Positions 7,872 to 17,078 of a stretch of DNA of 64,000 bases are shown here, in pieces. The stretch covers positions 147,098 through 211,097 of the forward strand of contig NZ_JAIBLJ010000003.1 in the NCBI RefSeq assembly GCF_020179385.1, written 5' to 3'. The stretch comes from Alkalihalobacillus sp. YIM B00296 (lineage in GTDB: Bacteria; Bacillota; Bacilli; Bacillales; Fictibacillaceae). Position 1 is the stretch's first letter. The number at the start of each line of letters is the position of its first letter. A model generated the notes under the pieces. The model was not told where the DNA came from and made no database searches. It was given only the letters and a program-made list of their open reading frames with translations. The position numbers and the translations under genes are program-made.

Positions 7872-8639
7872 ATGTTCCAAGATGAGCGGCTAGTGAAAAT
7901 ACTTGATTACTTATATAAGCATGATCGTATTACGGTCACTCAAATGATGGAGATGTATGACATATCCAGGGATACCGCAAGAAGAGATTTAGTTAAATTA
8001 GAACAACAAGGAGAAATCAAACGTACTAGAGGCGGTGCACTTCTCTCTCCTAATGAAAAAACAGACGACGGAAGGAAACAGGACTCTGATGAGTTGCTAC
8101 TCAGTTCTAAAGTGGATCGATCCATAGCTCAAAAGGGGATGAGTCTTATTGAAGCTGAAGAAAATTTGATGTTTGACTCCTCTATATCTGTTCTCTATCT
8201 TGCTGATATCCTCACTATCCCATCGACGGTCATTACGAACTCTTTGAAATCAGTAAGGCTTCTTGTTGATAAATCGGATATTGATATCCATCTTTTCGGT
8301 GGCCGATTGAACAAAAAAGGGGATTCTCTACAAGGATTATCTTTATTAGAGGATATGGAAAGGTATTATGTGGATAAAGTCTTTATTGGGGCTGAGGGTA
8401 TTGTATCAGAGGGGATTTCTTATTCTAACCAAGAAGAGGGAATGGTAACACGCGCCATGACTAAACGTGGAGATCAAGTCATCGTTTTGGCGAACTCCAC
8501 ATCGTTTGGCAAACAGGAATTATTTAAAAGCCTCTCATTCCAAGACATCGATATTCTGATTACAAACCATAGCCCTGATAGTGAATTCATAAGCAGATTA
8601 GAAAAGTTCGATGTAAAATTGATGGTCGTCGATCACTAA
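7872..8639 (+). CDS. DeoR/GlpR-family transcriptional regulator
   Basis: A 255-residue protein with an N-terminal winged helix-turn-helix (residues 5-58; the family signature is ITVTQMMEMYDISRDTARRDL, positions 20-40, followed by RTRGGAL). It also has a C-terminal DeoRC sensor domain of the sugar-isomerase fold (DSSISVLYLADIL, GGRLNKKGDSL and DKVFIGAEGI). Such proteins usually repress sugar-use genes and respond to a phosphorylated sugar. No sugar operon is adjacent; the only divergent gene is the 33-residue membrane peptide. GAGGAA at 7861-7866 is the ribosome site. Confidence 0.85.
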   Translation: MFQDERLVKILDYLYKHDRITVTQMMEMYDISRDTARRDLVKLEQQGEIKRTRGGALLSPNEKTDDGRKQDSDELLLSSKVDRSIAQKGMSLIEAEENLMFDSSISVLYLADILTIPSTVITNSLKSVRLLVDKSDIDIHLFGGRLNKKGDSLQGLSLLEDMERYYVDKVFIGAEGIVSEGISYSNQEEGMVTRAMTKRGDQVIVLANSTSFGKQELFKSLSFQDIDILITNHSPDSEFISRLEKFDVKLMVVDH

Positions 8640-8792
8640 GGTATCATATGTAATTGCTAATTTCCTTCTATAAAGTGGTTCACGGAGTCTTGTTAGTCCC
8701 TAGTCTAGTGTCCTAACATCATATCAAAGTTTTTTCCGCCCTGGCTTCTTGTTAACAAGCCTTCATGAGGTTCATCCCCCTTTGAAAATAAG

Positions 8793-8842
8793 AAAAACGC
8801 AAGCATTATTATTCAAACCTACCTACGTTTATGATGCTTGTA
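8793..8842 (-). terminator. Terminator of the methyltransferase gene
   Basis: On the minus strand CAAGCAT pairs with ATGCTTG and is followed by CGTTTTTC, about 40 bases past the stop of the methyltransferase gene. Confidence 0.6.
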
Positions 8843-8879
8843 TCAGGGGAAGGAACGTTGGGCGATTTAGGGTCCCTAC

Positions 8880-9605
8880 TTATTTTATGGATGTCGTTTT
8901 TTGGGCACGGATGAAGAGGAATTGTGGTCTTTTCGTCCATTTTTCATATGTGTCAGGTTGTTCTCTTCTAAAATCATCGGTTGGCATCGGCTCGATCAAC
9001 TTTTCAATCACGAACCCGTTTAGATGGAGCGGCTTTAGAATTTCACTCAGTGGCCTTCGATAGAATTGCACTTTCACTTTGCCATCCGGTGTATTCCACT
9101 CATCATCCAGTAATTCCGTTGAAAAGTAATTTTCACGTCCAAAAACAAGATAGTCCATAAATGGATGGTGGACCGAAAAGATAAGCCGTCCTCTATTTTT
9201 TAAAATTCGATTGAACTCTCGCATAGGGGTTTCCCAGTCTTTTAAATAATGCAGAGTAAGAGGTGAAACGATTACATCCTTAGATTGGCTTTCTATCTGC
9301 TCCAATGGCTGGTTAAGGTCAGCTAGAATGACCCTGGCTTTGTCACCTGCACGTTTTTTCGTCAATTCAACCATGCTTGGACTGAAATCGACCGAAGTAA
9401 CATACTTAGCCCCGTGGTCAATGAACCACTTCGTATACCAACCTGCTCCACAGCCCGCATCAAGTACTGTTTTCCCTTCTACATCAGGAAGTAGAGACAA
9501 CGTACCTGGCCGTTCATAATATGCGTTAGCAGGTTTAGTATCGACAAATCGGTCATAATGATCGGCTAATTGTTCATAGGCGTCATAGGAAATCAATTCT
9601 TTCAT
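8880..9605 (-). CDS. Class I SAM-dependent methyltransferase
   Basis: A 241-residue methyltransferase of the UbiE/type-11 group. SAM-binding motif I is VLDAGCGAGWYTKWF, followed by the acidic residue of motif II (TSVDFSPSMVEL) and a motif IV-like SPLTLHYLKDW. The methyl acceptor cannot be read from sequence. Start ATG 9605 (MKELISYDAY) is favoured; an ATG 9 bases earlier sits directly against the ribosome site. It is transcribed alone. Confidence 0.8.
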   Translation of the reverse strand: MKELISYDAYEQLADHYDRFVDTKPANAYYERPGTLSLLPDVEGKTVLDAGCGAGWYTKWFIDHGAKYVTSVDFSPSMVELTKKRAGDKARVILADLNQPLEQIESQSKDVIVSPLTLHYLKDWETPMREFNRILKNRGRLIFSVHHPFMDYLVFGRENYFSTELLDDEWNTPDGKVKVQFYRRPLSEILKPLHLNGFVIEKLIEPMPTDDFRREQPDTYEKWTKRPQFLFIRAQKTTSIK

Positions 9606-9697
9606 GTTGAACATCCCCTAAAATGTATTGTTAAAGTACTTATTTTAAAAGTGAAAAACTTGCGGACTATAGTCACCATATGTCAATAAGTGTCTGG

Positions 9698-10962
9698 TTA
9701 CACTTTAGAAAGGCGCTTGATGTATTGCAGAGCTCCTCTTAAATCTACATCTACCTCAATATGGTCTGGTGTCCATGGTATATAGATATCGGGTTGGACC
9801 CCACTATTATCAATTCCTTCATTGAGATCTATACGACTGCTTTTAGAAGTTGGATAGAGAAGTCGATAATTGATTTCCTCAAAATATTCGATAGCAAGAT
9901 TACTATAATCGATACGTCCGCTTGTTGGCCTTCCAATCAGTGTGACTTTTGGGGATTGTGAAGCAGTCAAGGCAAATTGATCCCCAGAACTACCACACAG
10001 ATTATCTATCAATATGATGACGTTGATAGGTGATTTCGAACCGGCTATGATGTTTGCATCTTGATCCATCTCAAATTTAAACTCGCAGAAACCTTTATCC
10101 TTGTAGAGATCCATATTAATGATAAACTGCCTGATTGATTTATCTTCACCATATTTGTGCTGGAGCTCTTTAAATAACTTCATACGGTTTTTATAATTAC
10201 GATCTGTAATGAGATGATAAACAGGATCATCCCTATTTACAGAGTCAGGAGGAAAAATATAATTCAATAAATGTTGATAGACGCTATCCATACCCCCACT
10301 ATTCACTCTGACATCGATAATCAGGTTTTTACATAAGGCGAATAGGGGTTGATTGTTTATAATTAAATTTTTCAGTTGTGCCCCATCCATGAAATCGTTC
10401 ATTTTTAGGAAAAGTGTTTCTTCATCAATTGTCGTTAAGATATATTCTGAAAGTGATTTTTTTGGAATATACTTCTTAAGTTCAAGGTTAAATCGAATAC
10501 CATTTCGGTCCTCCAATGTACAAAACTGTGCCCTGGCTAATATGTATTGCCAATTTTCCCTTTCTGGGATGTCACTTGCCAAGAATCGTCGTTTAGATTC
10601 TACTAAGATAGTAATTGGAACATTATCGATTGCTTTAATTTTATAACCCGGCTTTATCCGCTCTTCATCAGTAATGCTAGTGATATACAGGTCATGATGA
10701 TACCTTTTTACATGGAAACCTATGGATTTATCACCCAAAGTCTGATTGGTTTCATTGAAACTGACATGATGATCGTGGAAGTCAAGTAGATAATCCTCTA
10801 CAATCTGAGCAAATGTATTATTATCGAGAACCCCTAATTGGGATCCATGTTCTATCTTTTTACGAAAGTGCTCAGGTCGATCCCACCCTTTTTTTCCCTT
10901 ACAGCCTGCATATCATGGTGCATAATTGAAACGATTTCATCAAACACTGATAAGTAATCCAA
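9698..10962 (-). pseudogene. S41-family (tail-specific/CtpA-like) peptidase, frameshifted
   Basis: The main frame (up to 10738 and beyond) encodes an S41 peptidase with the active-site Ser motif CGSSGDQF and an upstream VRVNSGG strand. The reading continues past 10738 to a TGA near 10914 with good coding character (KKGWDRPEHFRKK). Another frame covers the N-terminus from TTG 10962 (MDYLSVFDEIVSIMHHD), which has GGGGAG upstream. The two frames join neatly as IMHHD plus YAGCKGKKGW if one T is added at about 10911-10913. The whole span is 1265 bases, one short of 422 codons. A single-base deletion or a sequence error explains this. It lies 30 bases after the DUF429 gene on the same strand. Confidence 0.75.
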
Positions 10963-10992
10963 CAGTCTCTCCCCTAATTGGATGTCTTCATC

Positions 10993-11742
10993 TTAATCCC
11001 TTTCCACAGGATAATAGATCCACCCTTCTTCTTTGGCGATTTCCATGTTAATACAAGGTTCGCTTAGGGTTATATTCTTGATGATTTCTCCATTTCCTGC
11101 ATATAAAAGCGCGTGTATGGCGCATATTGCTGCATCATAAGCATCTGTGTTTTTCTTGACAACTTCAGGTATCATCCTAAGAATTTTTTCTTGTATATGT
11201 ATAGGGTCATAATTTTTAATCAAAGCTGGATAGACTTCGATGATGGTCTTCGAATCCACCGTAGTACCTTGTTGGGGATGGACGTTGAAATTCTGGTCTT
11301 GTGTCCAATGGTTCGCATAGCTCATAGCGAGTGTCGTATTGTTCCCCAACTTATCGAAAGGTGCTGACAAAGGTTTTTTTCCAAACATTTTATAGATATG
11401 CCTTTCCGTCTCCCGGTAAGCATAAGGGTTGAAAATCTCTTTTGTGGGTCTTTCTACGGAAGTTGATTCATAGTTGACTAATTTTTTATACTCGATCGGA
11501 AAACCTAACGAAGCATCTACGGCAATTACAGTGACATCAAATTCATCGAGTGAGGCTTCAGGGTCTAGAAGTTGAAGGATTTTTTCAGGTATCCAATCGT
11601 TATGATCAACGATTTTTTTATTCGCAGGTTGACCGATCCACTTGAATTTGTTGGTATGGGTCTCAAATTGACAAGCTGCAATACCCTGTTTGGTCCCCAT
11701 CCACCCTCCTACATCCCAGCCGAGTCCTAGTAGTTTTACCAT
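10993..11742 (-). CDS. DUF429-family protein (predicted RNase H-like fold)
   Basis: A 249-residue protein. Its start LGLGWDVGGWMG gives the first Asp of an RNase H-like/actin-like fold, and the middle AVDASLGFP and the end DAYDAAICAIHALL carry the other acidic residues typical of DUF429. The family is predicted to be nuclease-like but has no firm role. The ATG at 11742 follows AAGGAGGTG. It is in line with the LysE gene upstream (15-base gap) and the S41 gene downstream, so the three may be one operon. Confidence 0.75.
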   Translation of the reverse strand: MVKLLGLGWDVGGWMGTKQGIAACQFETHTNKFKWIGQPANKKIVDHNDWIPEKILQLLDPEASLDEFDVTVIAVDASLGFPIEYKKLVNYESTSVERPTKEIFNPYAYRETERHIYKMFGKKPLSAPFDKLGNNTTLAMSYANHWTQDQNFNVHPQQGTTVDSKTIIEVYPALIKNYDPIHIQEKILRMIPEVVKKNTDAYDAAICAIHALLYAGNGEIIKNITLSEPCINMEIAKEEGWIYYPVERD

Positions 11743-11757
11743 TTTAACACCTCCTTA

Positions 11758-12378
11758 TCATTTCTGCTCCAACAGTAAACGAAGCGAGAAAAATGCAAAT
11801 ACAGTACCTTTCAAGCGATTGATCCAACGTAATACTGTTGGATTGCTCCACATCTTTTCGCCGACTGTCCCTGCCGTAAGTGATAGGATAATAAAAATAA
11901 GTAAAGCTTGGGCAATGAATAATAATCCGAGGATTGTCATTTGTATGGGGACTGCGCCATTGTTGACGTTTACAAACTGAGGCAGAAAAGCTAAAAAGAA
12001 TATCGATACCTTAGGGTTCAATATATTCATTAAAATACCCTTACGATAAAGGCTTATCATCGTATAGATCTTGGCTTTCTTCTGTTCTAGTTGTGAATTT
12101 TCACGGAATGCTTGGATCGCTAAGTACAATAGATAAATTGCCCCTGCAACCTTTATGATTGTAAAGGCTAAACCTGATTGATAAAGGATGGCTGAGATCC
12201 CGACTGCAGCGGCTAATGTATGAGCAATCAGTCCCGTACAAAGGCCGAGCCCCGTTGCAATACCCGCTTTCTTACCTTGGGAAACGCTTTGCGCGAAAAC
12301 AAACATGAAGTCGGGTCCAGGTGTAATGGTTAGTAATATCGATGCAAATAAAAAGTAACTAATCGTAGTAATGTCCAT
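11758..12378 (-). CDS. LysE/RhtB-family amino-acid exporter
   Basis: A 206-residue membrane protein with about six helices. The family signature is at the N-terminus: TPGPDFMFVFAQSVSQG, then the glycine-rich GIATGLGLCTGLIAH, and the mid-protein LNPKVSIFFLAFLPQF. LysE/RhtB proteins export amino acids such as lysine, threonine or homoserine lactone; the substrate is not readable here. The gene is followed after 15 bases by the DUF429 gene. Confidence 0.85.
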   Translation of the reverse strand: MDITTISYFLFASILLTITPGPDFMFVFAQSVSQGKKAGIATGLGLCTGLIAHTLAAAVGISAILYQSGLAFTIIKVAGAIYLLYLAIQAFRENSQLEQKKAKIYTMISLYRKGILMNILNPKVSIFFLAFLPQFVNVNNGAVPIQMTILGLLFIAQALLIFIILSLTAGTVGEKMWSNPTVLRWINRLKGTVFAFFSLRLLLEQK

Positions 12379-12445
12379 ATTTCGTTCTCCTTTAAGGGTA
12401 ATTAAACGATGTATCTATCATACCAAAATAAAGTAAGAAAAGCGC

Positions 12446-12607
12446 AAACGCCCTGACCAGCCACGAAGGTCACTGGAAGTCCGACGAGGAGGCTCGAATC
12501 AAACAAAGTTCGGTTCTGCGTGGGAAAACTCTTCGATCTAAATCAATGTGTCGACCGACACAGGAGGACTGAAGTGATCCAAGTGGTTGGGCGTTGGAGC
12601 TAGACAT
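12446..12607 (+). repeat. Dispersed intergenic repeat, copy A
   Basis: About 150 bases of this stretch match, in reverse orientation, the sequence at 44568-44720. Shared blocks include AACAAAGTTCGGTTCTGCGT, CAGGAGGACTGAAGTGATCC and GTTGGAGCTAGACAT, with scattered differences. AACGCCC (12447-12453) and GGGCGTT (12589-12595) form an inverted repeat at the ends of this copy. No coding potential was seen. It sits between the LysE and oxidoreductase genes. Confidence 0.8.
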
Positions 12608-12645
12608 TACTTCATTAAAACAAATTTTTATGCTTTCTTATCTTT

Positions 12646-12673
12646 TCAAAAAGGACTGATCCAGGATCAGTCC
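12646..12673 (-). terminator. Terminator of the NADP oxidoreductase gene
   Basis: GGACTGATCC pairs with GGATCAGTCC and a TTTTTG tail follows on the minus strand, 10 bases after the stop. Confidence 0.85.
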
Positions 12674-12682
12674 CACTGCCTA

Positions 12683-13708
12683 CTATACATTTTGAGATGG
12701 GTCAGCCACTTTCACAATGTATTTACCAATATTTTCACCTGTAAACAACCCGAGGAATGCTTCAGGAATGTTCTCAAACCCTTCAACGATTGTTTCACGA
12801 TAAGTCAATTTACCTTCCTTGAGCCACATTGCAAGATCTTTGACCGCATCTTCAAAATACGCGCCATAATCAGAAACGATGAACCCTTTCATCAAAGCAC
12901 TATTGATAAGTAGGTTCGGCTGTACACGGAGTCCGAGGTCAGGTTTTTCTAGGTTATATAATGCAATTTGACCACAGATCGGAATACGTGCACCTTTATT
13001 GATCAAACGTAAGACAGCGTCCGATACTTCACCGCCTACATTGTCATAATAGACGTCAACACCATCTTTACATACACCCTTTAATTCTTGTTTAAAGTTT
13101 TCTGACTTATAGTTGACCACTTCGTCAAATTTAAGCTCTTCTTTTAAATAGGTTAATTTTTCATCAGAGCCTGCAATGCCTACGACCCTGGCCCCTGCAA
13201 TTTTTGCTATTTGGCCGACAACCGTACCGACTGCCCCAGCAGCCCCTGAAACCACAACCGTTTCACCCGGCTCAGGTTTTCCAATGTCAAGTAATCCGAA
13301 ATAGGCCGTTATTCCAGGCATACCAAGCACTCCCAAGTGAGTTGTAACGGGAGCTTGATGCGGATCAATTTTTCTAAGAGCGTCTTCTGAAGCGATTTGG
13401 AATGTTTCCCAGCCCAGGTTCCCTATGACGAGGTCTCCTACTTCGAATTCTTCACTTTTACTTGAAGTAACTTCAGCAATGCCCCCCCCATTTATGACTT
13501 GTCCTAATTTATAAGGCTCTACATATGATTTTTGATCATTCATTCTTCCCCTCATATATGGATCGACGGATATATATAACGACTTCAGTAATACTTCTCC
13601 ACTTCCAGGTTCATCAACTTGTGATTCTGTCCATTCAAAGTTTTCGTGATCCGGCATCCCTGTCGGTCTTTTTGCCAGTCTTATCTGTTTTGAATCAATA
13701 ATACTCAT
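12683..13708 (-). CDS. yfmJ: NADP-dependent oxidoreductase, zinc-independent MDR family (YfmJ-like)
   Basis: A 341-residue medium-chain reductase of the leukotriene-B4 dehydrogenase/CurA group. The NADPH-binding loop is VSGAAGAVGTVVGQIAK, and SVDPYMRGRM near the start and YYDNVGG in the middle are family hallmarks. Members reduce alkenals, alkenones or curcumin-like enones. The start ATG 13708 (MSIIDSKQIRLAKRP) has AAGGTGG upstream. It is monocistronic, with a strong terminator. Confidence 0.85.
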   Translation of the reverse strand: MSIIDSKQIRLAKRPTGMPDHENFEWTESQVDEPGSGEVLLKSLYISVDPYMRGRMNDQKSYVEPYKLGQVINGGGIAEVTSSKSEEFEVGDLVIGNLGWETFQIASEDALRKIDPHQAPVTTHLGVLGMPGITAYFGLLDIGKPEPGETVVVSGAAGAVGTVVGQIAKIAGARVVGIAGSDEKLTYLKEELKFDEVVNYKSENFKQELKGVCKDGVDVYYDNVGGEVSDAVLRLINKGARIPICGQIALYNLEKPDLGLRVQPNLLINSALMKGFIVSDYGAYFEDAVKDLAMWLKEGKLTYRETIVEGFENIPEAFLGLFTGENIGKYIVKVADPSQNV

Positions 13709-13854
13709 GTTCGATCCCACCTTCAATTCAATTTCCTTTCATTATAAATTCCAATTCATCATAAATAAAATAGATTGCTTGAATTGTAGTGAGATTGATT
13801 TATCATATTTTGTGATATAATGACTTGATTAAAAGAAGATGGAGCTTTATATAT

Positions 13855-15225
13855 ATGTATCAGACGCATACGATTAGACAGAAACTGAAACAATTTCTAT
13901 ACATTCTCTTTCCGATCTTGATTACTCAGGTCGGTTTGTTGGCGATGAATTTCTTCGACACGCTGATGAGCGGGCAAGCAGGGGCAGAAGATTTAGCTGG
14001 AGTAGCGATTGGGTCAAGCATATGGGTACCCGTTTTTACAGGATTAAGCGGTATTCTGATGGCCTTGACTCCTATCGTGTCCCATCTCATCGGCAGTAAC
14101 ACGAAAGAAAAGGTGCCTTTTTCAGTCATACAGACTATTTATCTGGCTATATTCCTTTCAATTGCAGTGGTTTTGATCGGTTTGTTTGTCTTGAAGCCGA
14201 TATTGAACGTGATGGATCTTACAGGTCAAGTAAGATATATCGCTATGCATTATCTGATCGGTTTATCCATGGGTATTCTCCCCTTATTCATCTACACATC
14301 GATAAGGAGTTTTATTGATGCATTAGGGGAAACGAGGACGACGATGTTCATCATCTTACTTTCCCTTCCCATCAATGTCCTTTTCAATTACCTGTTTATC
14401 TTTGGAAAATTTGGTTTCCCGAGATTGGGAGGTATTGGAGCGGGTTATGCTTCAGCCATTACTTATTGGTTTATCTTTTTCGTGGCCATCCTTGTCGTTC
14501 ACAAGAATCCGCCATTTGCTCATTACCGGATTTTTAGAAAGTGGTTCCGTGTTTCGCTGATTACGTGGAAAGAAGTTTTGAAAATTGGGGTACCGATCGG
14601 ACTTGCCATCTTTTTTGAAGTAAGCATATTTGCGGCTGTCACCTTGCTCATGAGCCGTTTTGATACGATTACAATCGCGGCTCACCAGGCTGCGATCAAT
14701 TTCGCCTCTCTCCTATATATGGGACCTCTCAGTGTATCGATGGCGTTGACGATCGCTGTAGGATTCGAGGTAGGGGCTAAGCGTATAAAAGATGCCAGGC
14801 AGTATGGTGTATTAGGTATCAGCATAGCTATTGCTTTAGCATGCTTGTCAGCCGTATTCCTATGGTCCTTCAATGAACAAATTGCAAGTTTATATACGAA
14901 AGATGAGGCAGTATTGAAGTTGATTGCACATTTCTTGATCTATGCGATCTTCTTCCAGCTTTCAGATGCCATTGCAGCTCCTATACAAGGGGCTCTAAGG
15001 GGATATAAGGATGTAAATATGACGCTGATCATGGCCTTGATTTCCTATTGGTTTGTAGGTTTACCACTAGGATACATCCTTGCAAGTTACACAACATTCG
15101 GACCATTCGGATATTGGATAGGATTAAGCTCGGGGCTGACCAGTGGGGCGATTACGTTGTATTTGAGACTTCAATATTTGCAACGCAGTTATGCGAAAGG
15201 TCGAAAGAATCCAGTAAACCCTTAA
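13855..15225 (+). CDS. MATE-family efflux transporter
   Basis: A multidrug and toxin exporter of about 456 residues with 12 predicted helices. The first helix [20 protein letters not shown] and the later repeat [19 protein letters not shown] match NorM/YeeO-type MATE proteins. These use Na+ or H+ gradients to expel cationic drugs. ATG 13855 has a GGAG 12 bases upstream. TATAAT at 13815-13820 is a likely -10. The gene is divergent from the oxidoreductase gene. Confidence 0.85.
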   Translation: MYQTHTIRQKLKQFLYILFPILITQVGLLAMNFFDTLMSGQAGAEDLAGVAIGSSIWVPVFTGLSGILMALTPIVSHLIGSNTKEKVPFSVIQTIYLAIFLSIAVVLIGLFVLKPILNVMDLTGQVRYIAMHYLIGLSMGILPLFIYTSIRSFIDALGETRTTMFIILLSLPINVLFNYLFIFGKFGFPRLGGIGAGYASAITYWFIFFVAILVVHKNPPFAHYRIFRKWFRVSLITWKEVLKIGVPIGLAIFFEVSIFAAVTLLMSRFDTITIAAHQAAINFASLLYMGPLSVSMALTIAVGFEVGAKRIKDARQYGVLGISIAIALACLSAVFLWSFNEQIASLYTKDEAVLKLIAHFLIYAIFFQLSDAIAAPIQGALRGYKDVNMTLIMALISYWFVGLPLGYILASYTTFGPFGYWIGLSSGLTSGAITLYLRLQYLQRSYAKGRKNPVNP

Positions 15226-15287
15226 TAATCTGCTGTGGAAACCGATATGAAAGGTAAGCCGAAGCCATAAGGAGGTGAGCGCGTAAG

Positions 15288-15479
15288 ATGGAGCTCTCTT
15301 CATTCATGGCAAATGACCTTCAACAATTAAGGCATACCTTGAACATGAATTTGTTGGGTGGCAACCTAGCGACCCAGGCAGCGCAAAGTACTGTCATGCT
15401 GAAAGATTTTGAAGCATCACAAAAAGCTGTGCAAGCTCAGCATCCTACTTCTGGACATAACATCGACCTGAAAGGTTGA
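15288..15479 (+). CDS. YjfB-like small protein
   Basis: A 63-residue protein with a helical, Gln/Leu-rich body (MANDLQQLRHTLNMNLLGGN) and an ending HPTSGHNIDLKG. The HP-x-x-G-x-x-ID tail resembles the YjfB family, which is annotated only as a putative motility protein. AAGGAGGTGAG at 15269-15279 is a strong ribosome site. It lies 62 bases after the MATE gene on the same strand. The family call is by eye and moderate. Confidence 0.55.
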   Translation: MELSSFMANDLQQLRHTLNMNLLGGNLATQAAQSTVMLKDFEASQKAVQAQHPTSGHNIDLKG

Positions 15480-15519
15480 ATGAAAAAAGCGGAGAGACTA
15501 TAGAAATGTTGCCAATTTC

Positions 15520-15729
15520 TTAAGAGTCGACTCCATTTTTTGAAATATTATATCCGAATAGAGACTTTATAGATAAGCTTAGTGACATTAGAACATGTCG
15601 GTAGATCTCTTTTGTGAAAGGCGTTTTACGTTGCGAAGCAGAGATGGTGTAGGAGCAAATATCATGACATTCCAACATAAGTTTTTCAAGTGACTTTATA
15701 TTGTTTTCTTTTAACCAATTTGAACACAT
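15520..15729 (-). CDS. Cysteine-containing helical protein, possible remnant of a four-helix copper-binding protein
   Basis: The frame is open from just after a TAA near 15780 and reads LCDSCKEMCSNWL, then LECHDICSYTISASQ. The spacing (CxxCxxxC, later CHDIC) recalls the first two helices of the four-helix-bundle, cysteine-rich copper-binding proteins. The later helices lack the usual cysteines and no good start with a ribosome site precedes the first motif; ATG 15729 begins inside it. It may be a degraded gene or one with an unusual start. Confidence 0.35.
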   Translation of the reverse strand: MCSNWLKENNIKSLEKLMLECHDICSYTISASQRKTPFTKEIYRHVLMSLSLSIKSLFGYNISKNGVDS

Positions 15730-15861
15730 TTCTTTACATGAATCGCATAGTTCTATGATGTTCTGGTCACTTTCTATCGCTATTTACTCGCCCCAACAGT
15801 ATGTTAATAGACTTTATCCGTTATGAAGTGTAAATTAACTTATTCTAGTTAGTAATTAGGC

Positions 15862-16371
15862 TTATTCGATGATTTCTTTAAGTTGCTTATATATTCGCAC
15901 GATTTCTTCTAATTTTATCCGGACAAGGCCACTTGATGAAGGAGCGACAAACTCTTTCATCCCAGATCCTACAGGATCATCCTGTAACCCCCATCCCACT
16001 TTTCTCCTTCCGCTATATTGATTATAAACTCCTTTTCCAACGAAGCAGACAACCTCTGCTTGATATCTATTCAACTTTTTCACCAACTTTTCCTTGCCTA
16101 CTTTATATTCCTTGTTTGTGATTTCTGCTGCCTCTTTTGTAGGTCTTTCTACAATGTTAGTGAATCCATAGCCGAATTTGTCAAGCAGAATTCGATCTTC
16201 TCCGGGAGTATACATTCGGTCAGTCAATCCAGATTGATGAAGAATCTTCCAGAAACGATTTCTTGGATTAGCAAAATTGTGCCCGGTCTTACTTGATCGA
16301 ATACTTGGATTGAAACCGACAAACACGATCTTCAAATCATAATCAAGCACATCTGGGATTGGTTTTAGCAT
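15862..16371 (-). CDS. mug: Mismatch-specific uracil/thymine-DNA glycosylase (MUG)
   Basis: A 169-residue enzyme of the MUG/TDG branch of uracil-DNA glycosylases. The active-site motif GFNPSIRSSKTGHNFANP carries the Asn that activates water, and the C-terminal motif reads VAPSSSGL. It removes U or T opposite G in double-stranded DNA for base excision repair. Its ATG overlaps the stop of the DUF502 gene by one base (TAATG), so the two are translationally coupled. Confidence 0.85.
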   Translation of the reverse strand: MLKPIPDVLDYDLKIVFVGFNPSIRSSKTGHNFANPRNRFWKILHQSGLTDRMYTPGEDRILLDKFGYGFTNIVERPTKEAAEITNKEYKVGKEKLVKKLNRYQAEVVCFVGKGVYNQYSGRRKVGWGLQDDPVGSGMKEFVAPSSSGLVRIKLEEIVRIYKQLKEIIE

Positions 16372-16976
16372 TATACTCCTCCTTGTCTATTCCCTTCATC
16401 TTTTTTCCGAACAGTCATACCTCCTGAGAGAACAAACTTCATCGCTTCTTCTGGTTTCATATCCAATATTTCAACATCAGATTTCGGGATGAGAAACGTC
16501 ATTCCCGCAATCTGGAAGGTTTGCGGAACATATACTGCTATGTGATCAACAAGAGGATCAGCTATAGCGTCTATATTTTCCGAAGTCACGAATCCGATAG
16601 ACTTCATATTCGTACCTGGAATATGGACCAGCGCGACCTTCGAAAATGATTTCTTTTCTCCCAAAAAGGATTGGATTGTATCTTTGATGACAGAATATAA
16701 ACTTTTCACGATCGGAATCCGATCAAGCAGGTTATCCAAAAGCTCTACGATTTTGCCGCTCAAATATTGTCTTGATAGCCAACCTAGAATGGTTATCAAT
16801 AGAATCGATGCAAGTAAGCCAAGCCCTGGTACATAATCTTCCTTCATGATGCTTCTGAACGTATTTCCAAGAATGTTATCCAAGAATTCAAATACTTTGA
16901 TGACTACATAGATGACCAGGATAATAGGTAAAACAGTGACAATACCATTCAAAAAATTCTTTGCTAATGCTTTCAT
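16371..16976 (-). CDS. DUF502-family membrane protein
   Basis: A 201-residue protein with two N-terminal membrane helices (LNGIVTVLPIILVIYVVIKV and LGLLASILLITILGWLS) and a cytosolic C-terminal domain with PIVKSLYSVIKD and VYVPQTFQIAGMTFLIP, the hallmarks of DUF502. The role in bacteria is unknown. ATG 16976 has GGAGGT at proper distance; a TTG 12 bases upstream lies within that site. It is coupled to the downstream glycosylase gene. Confidence 0.85.
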   Translation of the reverse strand: MKALAKNFLNGIVTVLPIILVIYVVIKVFEFLDNILGNTFRSIMKEDYVPGLGLLASILLITILGWLSRQYLSGKIVELLDNLLDRIPIVKSLYSVIKDTIQSFLGEKKSFSKVALVHIPGTNMKSIGFVTSENIDAIADPLVDHIAVYVPQTFQIAGMTFLIPKSDVEILDMKPEEAMKFVLSGGMTVRKKDEGNRQGGV

Positions 16977-17011
16977 GTCGACCTCCAAAAAGAATAAACC
17001 GAAAATTGGTA

Positions 17012-17054
17012 GAGAAAAGGAGTGACCGGAAGATTGAACAGTCTTCGGTCACCC
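17012..17054 (-). terminator. Terminator of the ABC-TetR operon
   Basis: On the minus strand GGTGACCGAAGACTG pairs with the facing arm TCTTCCGGTCACT, followed by CCTTTTCTC, shortly after the tetR-type gene. Confidence 0.7.
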
Positions 17055-17078
17055 CATCCTAATATTTCTATAATTATA

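Noticed and set aside
8744-8762. Palindrome GGCTTCTTGTTAACAAGCC after the DeoR gene
   Set aside because: It has no T-run and no gene start close by; I could not give it a role as terminator or operator.
10911-10920. In-frame TGA next to YAGCKG in the S41 gene as another selenocysteine codon
   Set aside because: The TGA arises only because of the frameshift; the neighbouring frame supplies the missing N-terminus, and no hairpin is needed.
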